From: Raoultibacter timonensis
GTDB lineage: Bacteria > Actinomycetota > Coriobacteriia > Coriobacteriales > Eggerthellaceae
Reading direction: 5' to 3'
NCBI RefSeq assembly: GCF_900240215.1
Contig: NZ_LT964681.1
Coordinates: 216,845 to 258,155 of the forward strand
DNA length: 41,311 bases
In this document: positions 1 to 6,364 of the stretch, in pieces
Position numbering within the stretch: the stretch's first letter is position 1
Layout: every line of letters begins with the position of its first letter
Notes under the pieces: generated by a model
Seen by the model: only the letters and a program-made list of their open reading frames with translations
Databases searched by the model: none
Told to the model about the DNA's origin: nothing
Translations under genes and position numbers: made by a program

Positions 1-527
1 TGCGACGCGCCCGACACGACGGTGCCGTCGAGCGGAACGCGCTCGCCCGGCTTCACGACGATCTCGTCGCCCACGGCGACCTCGTACGGATCGACCTGCA
101 CGAGCTCGCCGTCGCGCATGACGTTGGCGTAGTCGGGCGCGATATCCATCATGTCGGCGATCGATTTGCGCGATTTGCCGACCGCATAGCTCTGGAACAG
201 CTCGCCTACCTGATAGAACAGCATGACCGCTGCGCCCTCGGCCATATGCGGATCGGAATCGGGGAACAGCACGAGCGCGAACGCGCCGATGGTCGCCACG
301 CTCATGAGGAAGTTCTCGTCGAACACCTGGCCGTGCCCAATGTTGCGCGCCGCTTTGAACAGCACGTCGTAGCCCGCGATCAGGTACGGAACGAGGAAGA
401 GCGCGAACTCGACGTAGAGCCCCAGGGGGCTCCCGAACCAGCTTTCGAGCGGCAGCGGATATATGATAGCGAACAGCACGATCGCAACAACGATGCGGAT
501 GAGCGTTCGCTTCTGCTTCTTATTCAT
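1..527 (-). CDS. Zn/Cd-type heavy-metal P-type ATPase, N-terminal part (cut by window edge)
   Basis: Reading leftward from an ATG at 527 gives about 175 residues of a P1B-type metal-exporting ATPase, and the rest lies outside the window. Visible are the first membrane hairpins, the segment around FDENFLMSVATIGAFAL, a membrane stretch with EGAAVMLFYQVGE, and the start of the actuator domain (VAVGDEIVVKPGERVPLDG). This is the pattern of ZntA/CadA enzymes. The family's usual N-terminal metal-binding HMA domain is missing. A free-standing HMA protein is encoded just upstream at 652-870, so the domain appears to have been split off. The order ArsR sensor, HMA protein, ATPase supports a Zn/Cd/Pb efflux operon. 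The catalytic Asp and the ion-site residues are not in view, so metal specificity is inferred from context. Confidence 0.9.
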   Translation of the reverse strand, partial: MNKKQKRTLIRIVVAIVLFAIIYPLPLESWFGSPLGLYVEFALFLVPYLIAGYDVLFKAARNIGHGQVFDENFLMSVATIGAFALVLFPDSDPHMAEGAAVMLFYQVGELFQSYAVGKSRKSIADMMDIAPDYANVMRDGELVQVDPYEVAVGDEIVVKPGERVPLDGTVVSGAS

Positions 528-607
528 GGCTTTCCCTTCATTCGCCTATCCGGTTTCGGGCATGAGGATAGACCGCGCCCGTCGGCGAACATAACGTAAT
601 CGATGGA

Positions 608-635
608 CCGCAGGTCTCGTCTTTTATCCCTGCGG
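608..635 (-). other. Intercistronic hairpin between HMA gene and ATPase gene
   Basis: Perfect 7-bp inverted repeat CCGCAGG (608-614) / CCTGCGG (629-635) with a 14-nt loop, in the 124-nt gap between the HMA gene and the ATPase gene. No T-run follows on the minus strand, so it is not a standard terminator. It could tune transcript stability or partial read-through. Function unproven. Confidence 0.35.
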
Positions 636-651
636 CAGTGCGGCTTACCTG

Positions 652-870
652 CTAGCGAAGGATCACCATATCGGGCTCTACCTTCTTGCACACGCTGACG
701 ACCTCGTCGAGAATCTCGTTGAACCGACCGTCGTCGGCATCGATCACAAGCTTCTGCGTCATAAAGCTCATCGTGGCGTCATTCACGCCGTCTATCTTCT
801 TGATGCCGTTCTCCATCTTAGCCGCGCAGTTCGCACAATCGAGGTCCTGGAGCTTGAATGTCTTACGCAT
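652..870 (-). CDS. Free-standing heavy-metal-associated (HMA) domain protein
   Basis: A 72-residue protein consisting only of an HMA (ferredoxin-like) fold. The metal-binding loop is L-D-C-A-N-C with C12 and C15. The Asp just before the first Cys is typical of Zn/Cd-binding HMA domains (ZntA type), whereas copper domains have a hydrophobic residue there. I chose the start at 870 because an AAGGGA ribosome site lies about 8 nt upstream and the protein then begins at the usual family position; a longer reading to 933 has no such support. It lies between the ArsR-type sensor and a P-type ATPase that lacks its own HMA domain, so it probably works in trans as that ATPase's metal chaperone or buffer. 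That pairing is inference. Confidence 0.9.
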   Translation of the reverse strand: MRKTFKLQDLDCANCAAKMENGIKKIDGVNDATMSFMTQKLVIDADDGRFNEILDEVVSVCKKVEPDMVILR

Positions 871-945
871 GTGGTATCCCTTCGTCGCAACAGTATGAGG
901 ATCCGGGTTTCGCCTTCGCGATATGCGGGCCACCCGATTGTTCCC

Positions 946-1320
946 TTATTCGCAGATATGCGTCATGCCCTGGGCGAGCATCGTGTATACGTGATCGTCG
1001 GAAAGCGAGTAGATAACGTTTTTCCCATCGCGCTTCGCACGCACGAGCCGCGATTGTTTGAGCGTGCGCAGCTGGTGCGATACCGCACTCTGCGTAGCCC
1101 CGATCGTCTCGGCAATATCGGCTACGCACAGCTCCTTGCCCATGAGCGCGTAGAGAATCTTGATGCGCGTAGTGTCGCCGAACACCTTGAACAAGTCGGC
1201 GAGGTCGTACAGGAGCTCTTCGTCGGGCATGCACTCGGGGGCCTCTTCGCCATGGGGCTCCCCGCATCCGCATGCGGATGCTTCCTCGGCAGCCGTCGCG
1301 CGCTCGTTCTCCGTTTCCAT
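946..1320 (-). CDS. ArsR/SmtB-family metal-responsive repressor (Zn/Cd type)
   Basis: A 124-residue winged-helix repressor with the family helix-turn-helix (ETIGATQSAVSHQLRTLK) and the ELCVADIA segment of helix 3. The complete SmtB/CzrA alpha-5 zinc site is present: D108, H110, H121 and E124 with exactly the family spacing. The N-terminus is also Cys/His-rich (C17, C19, H23, C30), and C65 sits in the ELC motif, recalling the CadC alpha-3N site. The start at 1320 is supported by GAAAGG six bases upstream. A perfect inverted repeat of the SmtB/CzrA operator type lies just upstream at 1339-1356, so autoregulation of this operon (sensor, HMA protein, ATPase) is likely. Family knowledge says metal binding releases such repressors from DNA. 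Confidence 0.93.
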   Translation of the reverse strand: METENERATAAEEASACGCGEPHGEEAPECMPDEELLYDLADLFKVFGDTTRIKILYALMGKELCVADIAETIGATQSAVSHQLRTLKQSRLVRAKRDGKNVIYSLSDDHVYTMLAQGMTHICE

Positions 1321-1338
1321 AGCTTTACCTTTCAAACA

Positions 1339-1356
1339 TATGAACAACTGTTCATA
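1339..1356. promoter_or_regulatory. ArsR/SmtB-type operator
   Basis: TATGAACAACTGTTCATA is an inverted repeat with perfect 8-bp arms (1339-1346 and 1349-1356) and a 2-bp spacer. It matches the TGAACA-n2-TGTTCA core known for SmtB, CzrA and CadC operators. It lies 19 bases upstream of the ArsR-type start codon at 1320, where a bound repressor would block the promoter. Confidence 0.85.
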
Positions 1357-1492
1357 AGTATAAGGATAGGAAGGGAGCTGTCAAGGGGGTATGGAAATAT
1401 TTCGAGATATCGGCGCTGCGGGCAACGCTATCGCCACACCACAATCGCCCGCAGAATCGCGATTGCCTACACGCAAGCCCCGCGAAAACCGC

Positions 1493-1518
1493 ACCCGTCC
1501 GCCGGCTGGCGGACGGGT
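1493..1518 (-). terminator. Possible terminator of the second metal ATPase gene
   Basis: Strong hairpin with 11-bp perfect arms (1493-1503 and 1508-1518) around a GGCT loop, 71 bases beyond the stop codon of the leftward ATPase gene ending at 1589. On the minus strand the stem is followed only by GCGGTTTTC, a short T-run, so the terminator call is moderate. Confidence 0.5.
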
Positions 1519-1588
1519 AGCCGCCGCAACACAAGCACCTGGTAGAATCCTGGCGGGATCGAGGGTCATACACGGTAGCGCTCAATCC

Positions 1589-3526
1589 TCAACTCGCGCT
1601 CGCAGCCGACGACTCCAGAGAAAGCGCCTGCGCCAGGAAACCCTTCCGCCGACGGCCTCGCACGCCCCACCGTAAAAGCAATGCCGAGTTCACGATGACG
1701 ATCACCGAACCGGCATTGTGCACGAGAGCGCCGACAACCGGATCGAGGATGCCCGCCATGGCGAGGATGATGGCGATAAAGTTCAACGCCATGGAAAACG
1801 CCATGTTCAGCTTGATCGTCTTCATCATGCGCTTCGCCAGCGCCAGCATATGGGGCAAAGCCGCGATATCGTCATGCACGAGCGCGATATCGGCCGCATC
1901 GACCGCAATGTCGCTGCCGATGCCGCCCATGGCAACGCCAACATACGCCTTCTTGAGCGCAGGAGCATCGTTCACACCGTCCCCCACCATGCAAACCCGC
2001 TCGCCTGACCGCCCATAGGCCTCGATGGCGGCGAGCTTGTCCTCGGGCAGGCAATCGGCTCGATAGTCGGCAATTCCCACCTCGGCAGCTATACGACCTG
2101 CCGCCTGCGCGTGGTCCCCCGTCAACAGTGCCGGCTGAATTCCGGTCGCCCCGATCGAGGCGACCGTCGATCGGGCATCCTCGCGAATAGTGTCAGAAAG
2201 AGCAATGAAACCCGCGGGCGCACCGTCTACGGCAACAAGCACGATCGTGCAGCCCTGCGAGACGTAGCACTCGGCGGAGGCGAGATCGAAGCCGCTTACC
2301 TCCCGCTCGATCATCATCTCGGCATTGCCCGCAAGCACGTGGCGCCCTTCAACGTTTGCGCACACGCCACGCCCGGGAAGCATCTCGAAATCAGATGACG
2401 CCGATGCGTTTTTGCCGTAGGCGCATCGATAGCTCTCGGCAACAGCCTTGCCAAGGGGATGCTCGCTCGAAGCTTCGGCTGCCGCCGCCAGCGCATAGAG
2501 TTCGTCTTTCCCGATTTCGTTCGCGTGCGAAAGCGTTTCGATCGCCACGACCTCGGGCTTTCCGTAAGTGAGCGTGCCCGTTTTGTCGAATACGATACGA
2601 CGAACCTTCGCCAACCGCTCGAGCGCATCGCCCTCGCGAACGAGAATGCCCACCTTGGTCAGATTGCCGATCGCCGCCATGATGGCGGTCGGCGTCGCAA
2701 GCACGAGCGCACAGGGGCAGAAGACGACGAGGATGGTAACGGCACGAATGATCTCCCCGGTCACGAACCATGTCAGTGCAGCGGATGCCAGTGCGATTAC
2801 GACGATCCAGGTAGCCCAACGGTCGGCTAGGCGCACGATCTTCGCCTTGCCGGCATCGGCCGATTGGACGAGGCGGATCATGCGGGCCAACGAGCTGTCC
2901 TCGCCAACCTTTGTAGCGCGCATGGTAAAGGCGCCGAACTGGTTGACTGTCCCGCTCTTCACCTCGTCGCCACCGCTCTTGTCGACGGGCATCGATTCAC
3001 CGGTCATCACGGATTGGTCGATCGACGTCTGCCCCTCTTCGATGATACCGTCCACCGGCACCGTCTCGCCGGGGAGCACACGCACCGTATCCCCTACGCG
3101 CACCTCTGCAGCGTCAACGGTCTGCACCGATCCGCCGACGATCACATGCGCCGTACTCGGAGTAAGGTCCACCAGCCTCTCAATGCCCGCCCGAGCCTTT
3201 GCCACTGTCAAATCCTCGAGAAGCGCACCGAGCTGCATGATGAGGGCAACTTCGCCCGCCGCAAAATACTCCCCGATGATAACCGAGGCGATCAACGCAA
3301 TCGATACGAGCACGTCGGCCTTTATGTCGAACTCCGTTACCAGTCCGATGACCGCCTCGAGCACGATGGGCAAACCACAGAGCACGATGGCGACCCAAGC
3401 AGGATCAACAGGCAGCCCTGCAGGTCTGAACAAACTCAGCGCGAGCGCCGCCGCCGATACGATCAAGAACGCAATGTCGCGCTTCACACCGCCCCACTCG
3501 ACGATTTTCTCAAGCATTCCCATCAT
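1589..3526 (-). CDS. Heavy-metal P1B-type ATPase without HMA domain, probably copper or related metal
   Basis: A 645-residue metal-transporting P-type ATPase. Seen in order: TGES in the actuator domain (about 175-178), the metal-binding membrane motif CPC (270-272), the phosphorylation motif DKTGT (D314), the HP dipeptide (356-357) and the GDGVNDAPA hinge. There is no N-terminal HMA domain. The last membrane helix carries HNAGS followed by VNSALLL, not the MxxSS of classical CopA nor the D-G of ZntA, so specificity cannot be read confidently from the motifs. The start at 3526 is chosen because GGAGG lies 9 bases upstream; the longer reading to 3559 has no ribosome site. It diverges from a CsoR-type copper sensor gene, with an operator-like sequence between them, which favours Cu(I) export. 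Confidence 0.9.
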   Translation of the reverse strand: MMGMLEKIVEWGGVKRDIAFLIVSAAALALSLFRPAGLPVDPAWVAIVLCGLPIVLEAVIGLVTEFDIKADVLVSIALIASVIIGEYFAAGEVALIMQLGALLEDLTVAKARAGIERLVDLTPSTAHVIVGGSVQTVDAAEVRVGDTVRVLPGETVPVDGIIEEGQTSIDQSVMTGESMPVDKSGGDEVKSGTVNQFGAFTMRATKVGEDSSLARMIRLVQSADAGKAKIVRLADRWATWIVVIALASAALTWFVTGEIIRAVTILVVFCPCALVLATPTAIMAAIGNLTKVGILVREGDALERLAKVRRIVFDKTGTLTYGKPEVVAIETLSHANEIGKDELYALAAAAEASSEHPLGKAVAESYRCAYGKNASASSDFEMLPGRGVCANVEGRHVLAGNAEMMIEREVSGFDLASAECYVSQGCTIVLVAVDGAPAGFIALSDTIREDARSTVASIGATGIQPALLTGDHAQAAGRIAAEVGIADYRADCLPEDKLAAIEAYGRSGERVCMVGDGVNDAPALKKAYVGVAMGGIGSDIAVDAADIALVHDDIAALPHMLALAKRMMKTIKLNMAFSMALNFIAIILAMAGILDPVVGALVHNAGSVIVIVNSALLLRWGVRGRRRKGFLAQALSLESSAASAS

Positions 3527-3570
3527 GCGCTTTCGCCTCCGTACACCGTAGCATCCCATTATGTTAACCG

Positions 3571-3604
3571 TGGTATTATACCTATAGGGGTATTGGTATA
3601 ATAC
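3571..3604. promoter_or_regulatory. Divergent promoter/CsoR-type operator region
   Basis: A GC-flanked AT island between the metal ATPase (leftward) and the CsoR-type gene (rightward). An inverted repeat, GTATTATACC (3573-3582) and GGTATAATAC (3595-3604), places a TATAAT hexamer on each strand. Inside it lies ATACCTATAGGGGTAT (3578-3593), which has the ATACC...GGTAT symmetry and G-tract of CsoR operators. I infer that CsoR binding here covers both -10 elements. No good -35 box is visible for either direction. Confidence 0.6.
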
Positions 3605-3765
3605 AGCAAAACGTTATACTGGCAACAGGTTTTTTAACTTTTCCGTTCGGTTCCGAAAGCGGACCGCAATAGCGACTCGTATATACTGAGGACAGCGAAG
3701 CGATTCCCGAAGACGCAATCGCGCATGCGCCGGCCGCTGCCGCGCGGATGCGACGAGGAGGTTTC

Positions 3766-4041
3766 ATGAGACAGTGCATGGATGCAGACAATCTGCATCG
3801 CCGGTTCAAAAAGATCGTCGGGCAGGTACAGGCACTCGACCGCATGGTCGACGAAGACATTCCCTGTGAAGACATGCTTGCGCAGATCAACGCCGCTAAA
3901 TCGGCGCTTCACAAAGCGGGGCAGGTCGTGCTTGAGGGCCACATCAAACACTGCGTGCGTGACGGAATCGAACACGGCGATGCCGACAAGACCATCGAAA
4001 GCTTCGCGAAAGCGGTCGAGCGTTTTTCCAATATGAAGTAA
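3766..4041 (+). CDS. csoR: CsoR-type metal-sensing repressor (CsoR/RcnR/FrmR family)
   Basis: A 91-residue all-helical repressor. The three Cu(I) ligands of CsoR are present with the right spacing: C34, H59 and C63 (H-x3-C). RcnR-type Ni/Co sensors have His at the last position and FrmR-type sensors lack this set, so copper is the best reading. Start at 3766 follows GAGGAGG with a 4-base gap; the in-frame ATG at 3748 lacks a ribosome site. The gene diverges from a P-type ATPase, and the shared region at 3571-3604 contains a CsoR-like operator, so it probably represses the ATPase and itself until Cu(I) binds. Confidence 0.88.
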   Translation: MRQCMDADNLHRRFKKIVGQVQALDRMVDEDIPCEDMLAQINAAKSALHKAGQVVLEGHIKHCVRDGIEHGDADKTIESFAKAVERFSNMK

Positions 4042-4114
4042 ACACCGCTTCAACCGTTCGCTGTCCTAGACCCAACCGCTCGATCCCTGCGCGCGTTCGC
4101 TGTGCTTATGAGGC

Positions 4115-4137
4115 AATGCGATGCTATAATGCATCGG
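4115..4137 (+). promoter_or_regulatory. Extended -10 promoter for the acyltransferase gene
   Basis: TGCTATAAT at 4122-4130 is a perfect -10 hexamer (4125-4130) with the TGn extension that lets promoters work with a poor -35. The -35 position holds only GTGCTT (4102-4107). Transcription would begin near 4137, about 55 bases ahead of the start codon at 4193. Confidence 0.55.
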
Positions 4138-4192
4138 TTCCTGTTGATGCAAGAACGTTTCGACAACCATTGACCCAAGGACGAACTGCAGC

Positions 4193-6037
4193 ATGTCTGG
4201 CTCTAAATCGCGATACATTCCCGCTCTCGATGGCTTGCGCGCTTTCGCGGTTCTCGCGGTCATCGCCTACCACATGAACTTCTCGTGGGCCCAAGGCGGA
4301 CTGCTTGGCGTCACCGTATTCTTCGTCCTTTCCGGCTACTTGATCACCGGCCTGCTGGTAACCGAATGGGCTCAAACGAAAACCATCGACCTCAAGAATT
4401 TCTGGCTGCGGCGCGTTCGAAGGCTCGTGCCCGCCATCGTGTTCGTCATCATAGTCGTAGCCGCCCTCTGTACCGTGTTCAACCACGAGCTGCTCACGAA
4501 GATGCGTCCCGACATACCGCCTGCGCTTCTTTTCTTCAGCAACTGGTGGTACATCTTCCACGACCTCTCGTATTTCGAAGCCCTCGGCGCGCCCTCGCCG
4601 CTCAACCACTTCTGGTCGCTCGCCATCGAGGAGCAGTTCTACCTCGTATGGCCCGTCGCCCTGCTCGCCGCATTCAAGCTAGGGGCCAAACGGCCGCTCT
4701 TGCGCCGCATAGCCGTCGTGCTCGCCGCCGCATCCGCACTCGCCATGGCCTTTCTCTACAATCCCATCGCCGATCCGAGCCGCGTGTACTACGGAACCGA
4801 TACGCGCGCTTTCTCGCTGCTCATCGGAGCATGGCTCGCGTTCAAGATGCCTGCGAGCCGCATGGGCAAAGTGGGCGCCCGCCTTACCAAGCAAGGCCGC
4901 ATGGCCATGGACGGCATCGGCATAGCAGCGTTTGCCGGCCTTGTGCTCATGGTGGCGTTTACCGACGGGTTCTCGCCGTTTCTGTACTGGGGCGGCCTCG
5001 TAATCGCCTCGGTGCTCACCGCCGTCGTCATTGCGGTAATCGCGAACCCCCGAAGCAGGTTCGGGTCGATCGCCTCGGCACGCCCGCTCGTTTGGATCGG
5101 CAAACGATCCTACGGCATGTATCTGTGGCATTACCCCGTGCTGCTGCTCATGAACCCCGGCAATGCCACAGGCGAGATCAACCTTCTGTACTGCCTGGTG
5201 CAGCTCGCCGCCATCTTCGCCGTTTCCGCCTTCTCGTTCAAATTCATCGAAGACCCGATCAGGAAAGGCGCCATCGGCACCTTCGTCAAAGGCGTCCGAT
5301 CGGGCGAAATCAACCTGCAGGCGTTTGCGCAAAAGCACCTCGTTGCCCTCGCAAGCTGCGGAATCGTTGCCGCAATGGCCATCGGCGGCATCGCGATCGT
5401 GCCGCCCACTTCGGCAGTCGAGGGTATTGACGAGATGAAAACCAGCTCCGAGAAAAGCCGCGCCTCCCTCGTCAAGCAGCAGATGGGGCTCGACGTTTCG
5501 CTCATGCCCCTCATAGGCGATCGCCATGTAGGCGATGTGATCGAAGCGCCAAAACCCGATCCCGTCGTCAAGAAATACAACCCGGTGATGATAGGTGATT
5601 CGGTCTCGGTTCGAACCGTTCCCTACTTCGAAGAAGCCTTCCCCGACGGACTCATCGACGCACAGATCAGCCGTCAGTTCTATACGGCAAAAAGCGTATT
5701 CGACCCTTATGACGATGCGGGCGTCGTCGGAAAAACCGTCGTGTTCGCCCTGGGAACCAACGGCGTAGCTACCGATGATCAGATCGACGAGCTCGTAGCC
5801 GAGGTCGGCGAAAATCGACAGATCTACTTCATCACCGCACGCGCTCCCGAATCGTGGATCGACGCCACCAACGCAGCCCTTGCAGCGGCGGCCGATCGAT
5901 ATGAAAACGTACACCTCATCGACTGGTCGGCGCTGAGCGCGGGGCAGGAAAGCTACTTCGACGGAGACGGAACCCATCTGACCGAAGAGGGCGCTCGGGT
6001 CTACGTCGACATGATCAAGCAGGCACTCGAAGGCTGA
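4193..6037 (+). CDS. OatA/OafA-like membrane O-acyltransferase with SGNH domain
   Basis: A 614-residue protein in two parts. Residues 1 to about 380 form the multi-spanning acyltransferase-3 domain. It starts with the family motif IPALDGLRAFAVLAVIAYH, where R16 and H27 give the R-x10-H signature; the LSGYLITG and WSLAIEEQFYLVWP motifs follow. After one more membrane segment (about 383-403) and a linker, an extracytoplasmic SGNH hydrolase-like domain carries MIGDS (Ser470), ALGTNG, and DGTH (D592, H595). This arrangement is that of peptidoglycan O-acetyltransferase OatA and related glycan acylases, which pass an acetyl group across the membrane and attach it outside. The acceptor (peptidoglycan, teichoic-like polymer or polysaccharide) cannot be told from the sequence. 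It stands alone, with no polysaccharide genes nearby. Confidence 0.9.
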   Translation: MSGSKSRYIPALDGLRAFAVLAVIAYHMNFSWAQGGLLGVTVFFVLSGYLITGLLVTEWAQTKTIDLKNFWLRRVRRLVPAIVFVIIVVAALCTVFNHELLTKMRPDIPPALLFFSNWWYIFHDLSYFEALGAPSPLNHFWSLAIEEQFYLVWPVALLAAFKLGAKRPLLRRIAVVLAAASALAMAFLYNPIADPSRVYYGTDTRAFSLLIGAWLAFKMPASRMGKVGARLTKQGRMAMDGIGIAAFAGLVLMVAFTDGFSPFLYWGGLVIASVLTAVVIAVIANPRSRFGSIASARPLVWIGKRSYGMYLWHYPVLLLMNPGNATGEINLLYCLVQLAAIFAVSAFSFKFIEDPIRKGAIGTFVKGVRSGEINLQAFAQKHLVALASCGIVAAMAIGGIAIVPPTSAVEGIDEMKTSSEKSRASLVKQQMGLDVSLMPLIGDRHVGDVIEAPKPDPVVKKYNPVMIGDSVSVRTVPYFEEAFPDGLIDAQISRQFYTAKSVFDPYDDAGVVGKTVVFALGTNGVATDDQIDELVAEVGENRQIYFITARAPESWIDATNAALAAAADRYENVHLIDWSALSAGQESYFDGDGTHLTEEGARVYVDMIKQALEG

Positions 6038-6364
6038 GATCAAATCGGCTCCGCAAGTCGGCAAGCAGCCCGTCCGATGCCGGATCCGATGTCGGGAACG
6101 CATGCAATCGGACAGTGCGCCTTTCCCGTAAACTAATTCTACCAGGTGTTATCCACACTCACACAGCCCGTCTTACCGACGATTCACATCGCTGGTATGA
6201 GCCTGCTTTCGCCCTTTTCCCCATAATGGCGCGCCCCGTTTGATTGCGCTGCACACCTTACCCGCCCATGATGCACCCAAGCCCGCATGCGGTTCGGAAG
6301 CCCGAAACTGTATCGCCGCCCGCATGCATCGCACACGGCACGTAAGACGAGAGGATGTGGAAAC
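6038..6364. other. Intergenic stretch before the molybdoenzyme operon, no gene seen
   Basis: No supportable gene on either strand; the open frames here lack ribosome sites and family features. It must contain the promoter of the rightward molybdoenzyme operon. Candidate -10-like sequences such as CATAAT near 6222 are too weak to call, which would fit a promoter that needs an activator such as the downstream LuxR-type regulator. Confidence 0.5.

Noticed and set aside
4679-6103. Long open frame antisense to the acyltransferase gene
   Set aside because: High GC gives long shadow frames. The plus-strand gene has full family motifs while this frame has none and is rich in shadow-type residues (His, Arg, Gly).
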